64,000 nucleotides of DNA, from NCBI GenBank assembly GCA_025618425.1, contig CM046832.1:60539087-60603086 (forward strand), read 5' to 3'. This stretch comes from Heliocidaris tuberculata (taxonomy: Eukaryota; Echinodermata; Echinoidea; Camarodonta; Echinometridae). The translations under genes and the position numbers were made by a program. Shown piece after piece: positions 58,226 through 64,000 of the stretch (the first letter of the stretch is position 1; every line of letters starts with the position of its first letter). The notes under the pieces were generated by a model. That model worked only from the letters and a program-made list of their open reading frames with translations. It searched no databases and was not told the DNA's origin.

Positions 58226-61200
58226 ACGGAGCCCGTTTCATAGTCCCCTCGCGAACTTCGTTCGGCGGGGACAATAATTGAAATCTATTTATGAGGATCC
58301 CATGCTCATGGACTTCCTTTTTTTTCTCATACTGTAAGCATAATGGAAAACGTCATTTTCAACACTTCCACATGTCTGTTATAACTGCACACTTTAATCC
58401 CCATGAGAACATAACGATTAAAACATAGATTAACAAAGGAAACTTTACATAAAAATATTACCAAAAGCACATGTAAAAAAATTATACATATCTACTCCAA
58501 GAGAGATTAATTATATGCATGAAAAGTCCTAATATTAAGAGAGAATTAAATGTAATAAGACCTTCCAACATAAAAAAAGGCAAATGACCCACATTTTCCC
58601 CTCTTTGTAAATAGGTGCAAAAATGGACAGGGGAAAGAGAACAATATACCCTCAAAACTCTAAATAGAAACCTTACAATTTGCCTACCAACCACGTAAAT
58701 CTGTTAATGATGCCGTTATTTTGCTAATTCACTTGATTGCACAGTATGTCGATACATTGGGTTGTTATGTGCGTACCACGTTCGTCGATTTTTCATCGGC
58801 TTTTAACACAATTCAGCCCCACCTCTTGATGAATAAGCTTATCGCTATGAATGTAAAACCCTCTCTGATACTTTGGTTCCATGATTTTCTGACAGGTAGA
58901 GTTCAAAGAGTAAAACTGCATGATGTTCTATCTGATTACGTCACTACGAATACAGGTTCCCCACAGGGTTGTGTGCTGTCGGCACCATTATTCATTATGT
59001 ATACAAATGACTGCATCTCATCAAATGACAACGTCACTATTGTTAAATATGCTGATGACACGGCTATCATTGGCATGATCCGTGACAATGATGAACACAA
59101 ATATCGGGAAGAGCTATCCATGTTTGAGAAATGGTGTGAAGAAAATTTCTTGGTATTAAACACAGCTAAAACGAAAGAGATGATTATTGATTTTCGTTTA
59201 AACAAAGGTCAAGCAAATCCAATCAAGTTCAAAGGAGAGAATATACAGAACGTCGATAATTTTAAGTACCTGGGCACAATAATTGATAACGAACTATCAT
59301 GGAAAGACCAATGCCAGTCTCTATATGCAAAGGCTCAACAACGAATGTACTTTCTACGAAAAATGAATTCGTTCAATGTTGACAGAACCATTCTAAGGCT
59401 ATTCTACAAGTCAGTAATAGAAAGTGTAATGCTTTTCAGTTGTGTGGTTTGGTATGGTGGGTGCAGACAGGAGGATCTAAAGAAATTGCAGAGAATAGCC
59501 AATTATGCTGGTAAGATGACTGGCGAAGTGACTGATTTTTCACGTGAATGCACTAATACGATTCTGAAACAGGTCTCACAAATTTTGGAAAACGGAAATC
59601 ACCCCCTTCATCCGTGTTATACTCTAATGCGATCGGGAAAACGGTACAGATCAATGAAAGCTCGAACTTCACGATTCCTCAATTCCTTTGTTCCGCTTTC
59701 GATTCGGAAATACAATGAGCAACTTCAGTCAAATTGAATAGGCCTACATGTATATCTTGCCACTTCGCTATTCATCAAAATTATGCACTGTACTGCTTCA
59801 TTCAATCAAATGTATCATTATCAAAAAGAAAATAAATAATACCCTATGTTATCCTGTGTTATTCTAAATTTTGTTTATACGTTTAATTTATCAAGACAAA
59901 AACAACAATTCATTTATACTACCTTTTCATATGTTACAAATTAATCTGAATCTTTCGTAAACGTACCTTTTCAATATTGTAAGTTTATGTATAATCATAC
60001 TGATATCTTTCCATTAATAACGATTTATCTGCGTTTCCTATGGCTATATGTTATTGTAAATTTGCTACTGTTTATTATCTATATGTGTATGTATTATAAA
60101 TTGTATATGTGCTTCATGTAATGCCGACAAAATGAATTTCCTATTGGACCAATAAACTTAATCTGAATCTGAATCTGAATCTGAATTATAAGTGAGAAAG
60201 TGAGATTTTTTTCTATTAAAGGTTTGTAATGCATTGAATCACTGAACATGACAAGCTGTGTCCATGCAGACTATGAGTACAGTTCCTCAAAATGTAGGAT
60301 AGTGATTGTTATCATGTTGATAATTGCAGATTTCAATTGCTTTTCAAAAAATTTGTTTAATACTTTCTGCAGGGGGAATACTTACTCTCTTGTATCTCCT
60401 CGTCCAGATATCCTGGGATTTTGAATTTCTGAAAAAGAGAAAAATAGACATATAAAAGGAGCTAGAAATACAAACTGCCGACTGAACTGAACAAAAATCC
60501 GAATCTATTCACAATCAAATCTGCCCCTTATAAACTCAGGGGTATAAAAATTTAAAGGTTCCCTTTTATGGAATTACAAAGGAACTTCAATTAGTAGACT
60601 TTTCTACTGTGAATCCAGATCTGTCAACCATTTTACCTGAATTCCATTCATTAATCTGTAAACTTGAAAATAAAAAATTAATTGGGAACGCCCCTAAAAA
60701 TTTTGGAAAATCGGTCCAGCGATCGATGACGTCATGTGACGTCACACTCAGAATGCTTGACTCCACGCAAGCTGAAAGTGTGTGTGTAGGCTATTGAACT
60801 TCGTGTAGATCCTAGCTTCGACTTCGTGCCATTACAGCCCTTCATTTTAGTTTTTTTTTAATCCTATATCAACGAACGATAACATCTTCTTCAGACAGAA
60901 GAAATAAAAGAGGAATTAGGGGCACGGCCGTATTTGTTTGAACCAGACATGTCGGATTCTGATTATATGACAGAGACGTCCCTGATTTCAATAACGGAGA
61001 AGATATCGACGGGAGACTTGGGAATTATAACTAGTAATTCCTTTTGATAATTAGATTGCCGATTAAATTTTAATTTACGCATATCCACCAATTATGAAGC
61101 TGATAGCTGATCGAGGCAGTGAGCTCGACGTGCGCAGGTGTACACGCCGTGCCGTTCGGTCGTTCGCCTGCTGACCCTGCCTGGCCTGGGCTTGGGTAGG

Positions 61201-64000
61201 GTTTTACTGGTGCATGGGGTGGTAGCGTTTTGTTTCTAGTGAATTCTAACATTGATATCCAGAAAACCCTTAGCTCTCCTGTTACCTTGCATGTTTTCAT
61301 TGTGCTGCTATGAATAATAAGTACCGGTAGACTAAGTTAGTGCAGGTACAGTGATAGTTGATCAATAGATATCAGGGACGGATCTAGCTTTTTTCCAAGG
61401 GGGGGGGGGGGTTTGAAGGGCTGAGTATTATGATGGCATTTTCCTATGCACATTAAATGTTTACTTGGCAGCCCAAGGGGGGGGTTTAAACCCCCTAAAC
61501 CCCCCCCCCCCCCCGTAGATCCGCCACTGGATATATGATCAATAGATACCGTAGATCAAGTTTGATTTTGGGGATGGCATCTTGCTTCAGGGACGGCCTC
61601 TTCTTGATGCCAAACGCCGCATGCAGCCCCGTACTATCGAGGAAGTCCTCCGCACAAATGTGCTCGGAACACACGGACACTGCGGTCATTCGGCCCCTTC
61701 CAATTGACGCGAGTTAGTTTCACTTTTGAGGTCCATTTTCTTCTAATATTTGGGTCTTTGAGAATAAATGTAGACTTACACCCTCCTTTGTGATGTTGCT
61801 GCAACCTGCAAAGACACAGCGTTGCGGCATACTTCGATTTAGAGGTGGTTTTCGAGGTGGTATATAACTGCAAGTTAGTTTGCACGCGTGATATATGCAA
61901 GATATTGTAAACAAGCACCGGTGATGTCGGTTTGTGACGTCACACGTCAATCATGCTTGAAGAACGAGAATTTGGAGTTTAAAAGGGGGCGGAGCTTAGC
62001 AGACTCGTTTAGGCCTGAATACGTGGGGAAAATATTATTTTAAAAATATTCAGATACGTATTCATTGCAAAACGGATGTCATTTTTCAATTTAGAGGAGT
62101 ATCAGGTACAAAATAACAAGAATTAGAATTTCATAGAAGGGAACCTTTAATTTAGCCAATTGAATACCAGGCCACCCACTTAAATAAAATGTGACCCGGC
62201 ACCACAAAACCACCAAAAAGTCGCAAGCCGTGATTTTGTGTAAACAGCTGAAATGGAAATTTGGGTTGGAAAATTTGATTTTGGGATTTTTGTTTTTTCT
62301 GAAAGATCGTTCTTTTCTGTACCTTATATCAAAATCTGGAAGCTTAAAACGCAGTAGAAGATGAGTTTTTAACAGTTTTTCTAGACCAGTTTTTTTCGCA
62401 CAGCTCCGGTTTCTTCCTAATTCTTCGCCTTTCCGTATGATTTTTTTTTACTCGGTACCGCTCACCCTCGTAAAATCACTGCAATCTCACGGGCGTTAAA
62501 TTACCTATTCCCTAATGATTTTTATACTGTTAGAAAGAATAAACTCTCAGCAATCTCATCATACTGATATTACAGTTCATCAATAGTCGCGAAAGCAAAT
62601 TACAGAGCAGTTTTAAGTTCCATTTCGATGACGAAACAGAGTCTGAAAAAGGATTTTGTTGCTAACGGACGATCAGTTTATTCATGTGAGCAAGGAAAGA
62701 GTATGTAAGTTCTATGTAAAACAAATTACATAGGTTAATCATTGTGAAAAAGAAAAAGAGTAGGTCCTATTTAAGTTAATTATAGGCTAAATTACAAGTT
62801 CAATGTATGATATCAGAAGGACTACAAGGTAACAAACCAGTATTATGTAACAGGAAACAAAGAAAGACACCCAAATGGAGTGAATAGGCATTGTCTAGTG
62901 CAAGTGTCAGGCCACCGAGGTGCCCTTAATCTCCCATTAGAACACTCTCATTTGCATCATAATAACTTTCGAATGACTAAAGTTCACAATTTGAAGCCTT
63001 GGCAATAGAATGAATAAACTATGTTGAACACTCCTACCAAATATCAACCTAATCCGACAATTCATTCATAGTTGGTGCTATGGCCTTTTGACTCATTCTC
63101 TATTGATTTTGTCTCTTGTTTTCTTACTCCGCACGCTTGAATAGGCCTCAACTTTAGAGCTCATTTCCTCCCTATTTGAGATCAGCAAACCTCTCTTACA
63201 GCTCCTTTCATTCGCTGAATTAAAAGGGTTAGAAAGTTTCAATTATAATGAGTCACGTACATGTATCATTTTGAAGCTGAGACTTTGTTCTATCCAAATA
63301 TGATAAAATCAGAAAAATTATTTTTTGCGACTTTTTGGTGGTTTTGTGGTGCCGGGTCACAAATATAGAATAAACACCCACTCCTACATGTATCTCTAAG
63401 AAATTAAAATCTAATCCAAACATTATATGAGAAAATTTGAACTCTCATTTCAATGTTGGGCAATATCAGTACAAATATATTGTTTGTCCAAAATAATTTT
63501 CTGATAACACTTACCTAAAAAAAAAATTATCTAATAAGTCCAAAATAGTTTTTAAAAATAATTGAAAATGACTCCATATTCACCTTCTATCTCAGAATCA
63601 CTGAATTCTTCTTCTTCCTCTTCCTCTTCTTCTTCCTCCTCCTCTTCTTCTTCCTCTTCCTCTTGTTTTGGAGGTGGGGCTGGAGGATTTGTCAAGAAGT
63701 TGGCTAGCTTCTTCTCATATGCCCCTCTTGTTGTACCTAGAGAGAAAATTTAAATGCTTTAATTACTTTAGAGGATCCTCATGGGGGTAATTTGCAATTC
63801 TGAGGGGCATTTTGGGGGTTATGAACAGGTCCATTTTATGTAAAGTTGCATTACAAGGGATACTTGCACCTTGCAGTGACATTTTTTTTTTTTTTGGGGG
63901 GGGGGGGGGACACTGTACTCTATCGAGCATTTATTCACCTGTTATAGCTGCTGAAATACTGTAATAAGAGAGCTCTTCCCTCAGTTCCCCATCTGTCAGA
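56746..64000 (-). CDS. LEM-domain inner nuclear membrane protein, emerin/LAP2-like, 5' end outside window
   Basis: Minus-strand exons seen are 64,000 (edge)-63,939; 63,736-63,584; 60,428-60,386; 56,977-56,746. GT/AG junctions and phases agree. The first two exons join to give LTDGELREELSYYS...ITGTTRGAYEKKLANFL, a LEM domain, which binds the chromatin protein BAF in this family. Next come a proline segment, a run of about 18 glutamates and FSDSEIEGE. A short exon (EIQNPRISGRGDTR) follows. The last exon has basic/alanine-rich sequence (RRRAAAAERVNQEQQ) and a single transmembrane segment (WMQLLILLCIASVLFLIW) followed by a short hydrophilic tail ending RVTQV. LEM at one end and one C-terminal membrane anchor is the emerin/LAP2-beta layout. 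Which of the two it matches better cannot be told here. Exons between 63,584 and 60,428 could be missed. The introns hold a LINE, a pearl-like element, a Kolobok copy and another inverted-repeat element. Confidence 0.8.
57087..57121. repeat. (TTTA)n microsatellite
   Basis: About eight TTTA units. Confidence 0.95.
57345..58275 (+). mobile_element. Pearl/Helentron-like element with 147-bp tandem core, copy 2
   Basis: It is collinear with 2,339-3,245 and in the same orientation. It has the same left block, about four 147-bp units, longer (GGAC)n and (AC)n microsatellites (58,155-58,222), and the same right block ending CGGCGGGGACAATAA. It lies in the last LEM-gene intron. Confidence 0.65.
58667..60187 (+). 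mobile_element. 5'-truncated L2/CR1-type LINE with reverse transcriptase
   Basis: The open frame runs from about 58,664 to 59,737 (about 340 codons) and is bounded upstream by a stop. The first family-like residues are LQFAYQPRKSVNDAV. Reverse transcriptase blocks follow: FVDFSSAFNTI (motif A, catalytic D), GSPQGCVLSAPLF, KYADDTAIIG (motif C) and FLVLNTAKTKEM. The frame is open through the RT C-terminal region to a natural-looking stop. A 3' UTR then ends in (TCTGAA)n at about 60,160-60,187, the short-tandem 3' tail of L2/CR1-clade elements. The endonuclease and the N-terminal RT part are missing, so it is a dead copy. It is sense to the plus strand and antisense to the LEM gene whose intron it occupies. 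Confidence 0.85.
61373..61529. mobile_element. CAGTGGCGGATC-type element with 5-bp duplication, copy 2, nested
   Basis: Ends CAGGGACGGATCTAGC and GTAGATCCGCCACTG are flanked by GATAT on both sides (61,368-61,372; 61,530-61,534). Kolobok copy 1 shows the uninterrupted site 'aatagatatatgatc' when read on the same strand, so the insertion and its 5-bp duplication are proven. It is an internally shortened relative of 46,476-46,811. Confidence 0.85.
61495..61830 (-). pseudogene. Broken THAP frame in Kolobok copy 2
   Basis: The ATG at 61,830-61,828 starts the same MPQRC THAP sequence as copy 1. Two single-base indels break it: a lost C near 61,760 and an added G near 61,703. The frame thus shifts and then returns. 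Downstream, the nested 157-bp insertion interrupts the element. It is not expected to make a THAP protein. Confidence 0.8.
62190..63361. mobile_element. Inverted-repeat element with 37-bp perfect termini
   Basis: The first 37 bases (TGTGACCCGGCACCACAAAA then CCACCAAAAAGTCGCAA) recur exactly inverted at the right end. It is 1,172 bp with no coding content. No target duplication is certain (left flank taaataaaa, right flank aatatagaa), so the class is open. It lies in the LEM-gene intron just downstream, in the sense direction, of the poly-Glu exon. Confidence 0.75.
63877..63909. repeat. Poly-T / poly-G tract
   Basis: About 15 T are followed by about 14 G in the short LEM-gene intron between the two LEM exons. 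Confidence 0.9.

Larger units (their letters stand above)
60556..62146 (-). mobile_element. Kolobok-type DNA transposon with THAP frame, copy 2 (inverted)
   Basis: It is flanked by TTAA (60,552-60,555; 62,147-62,150). Ends are AGGTTCCCTTTTATGGAATT and AATTTCATAGAAGGGAACCT. It is an inverted copy of 3,536-5,029, closely similar throughout. It lacks about 47 bases of copy 1 and carries a 157-bp insertion at 61,373-61,529. It lies in the LEM-gene intron between 60,428 and 63,584. Confidence 0.88.

Noticed and set aside
58936..59205. 89-codon minus-strand frame
   Set aside because: It is the antisense shadow of the LINE reverse transcriptase.
726..62150. Possible large segmental duplication, because MITE A, the pearl-like element and Kolobok occur in the same order at both ends
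   Set aside because: Flanking sequences differ, spacing differs and orientation is mixed (A and Kolobok inverted, pearl-like direct). Each copy has its own target site, so independent insertions explain it.

Overview
The window looks like nuclear DNA of a marine invertebrate deuterostome, most likely a sea urchin or another echinoderm. This is inferred from AT-rich DNA, intron-dense genes with GT/AG junctions, frequent short TACATGTACATG words, and many short inverted-repeat elements. There is no bacterial gene organisation, and most open frames are chance frames in introns or repeats.

Two genes can be rebuilt exon by exon with consistent splice phase. APPL (endosomal BAR-PH-PTB adaptor) lies on the minus strand, with 17 coding exons from 41,769 down to 22,633 (753 codons). 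RENBP (N-acylglucosamine 2-epimerase) lies on the plus strand, with 9 coding exons from 43,291 to 50,122 (399 codons), and its two catalytic-type histidines fall at residues 248 and 382. The two genes are divergent, with about 1.5 kb between their start codons. At the right edge, the minus-strand 3' part of a LEM-domain inner nuclear membrane protein (emerin/LAP2-like) runs from 64,000 down to 56,746. At the left, a small unrecognised three-exon minus-strand frame (8,557 down to 6,490, 76 codons) and an acidic candidate first exon (15,957 down to 15,812) may belong to one or two further genes. No functional link among these genes is evident.

Much of the rest is mobile DNA. The main theme is insertion at TTAA. 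Two inverted copies of a Kolobok-type element, with TTAA flanks, termini starting AGG and a THAP-domain frame, lie at 3,536-5,029 and 60,556-62,146. At least five other families of short TTAA-flanked inverted-repeat elements accompany them. There are also hAT-like foldback elements with 8-bp target duplications (1,557-3,410; 11,915-13,183), a 5-bp-duplication element (46,476-46,811; 61,373-61,529), and Tc1/mariner-like elements with TA flanks (38,408-40,405; 52,387-52,585). Two elements with 147-bp tandem units followed by a GGAC microsatellite resemble pearl/Helentron-derived elements (about 2,339-3,245; 57,345-58,275). A 5'-truncated L2/CR1-type LINE lies at 58,667-60,187. Many insertions are nested, so their ends and order can be read directly.

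Region by region: 0.7-5 kb is nested transposons; 6.5-16 kb is the small gene(s) plus hAT and foldback repeats; 16-22.6 kb is non-coding with a 320-bp tandem duplication and a 220-bp purine run; 22.6-41.8 kb is APPL with repeat-filled introns; 43.3-50.1 kb is RENBP; 50.1-56.7 kb is intergenic; 56.7-64 kb is the LEM gene, whose introns hold the LINE, a pearl-like element and the second Kolobok copy.
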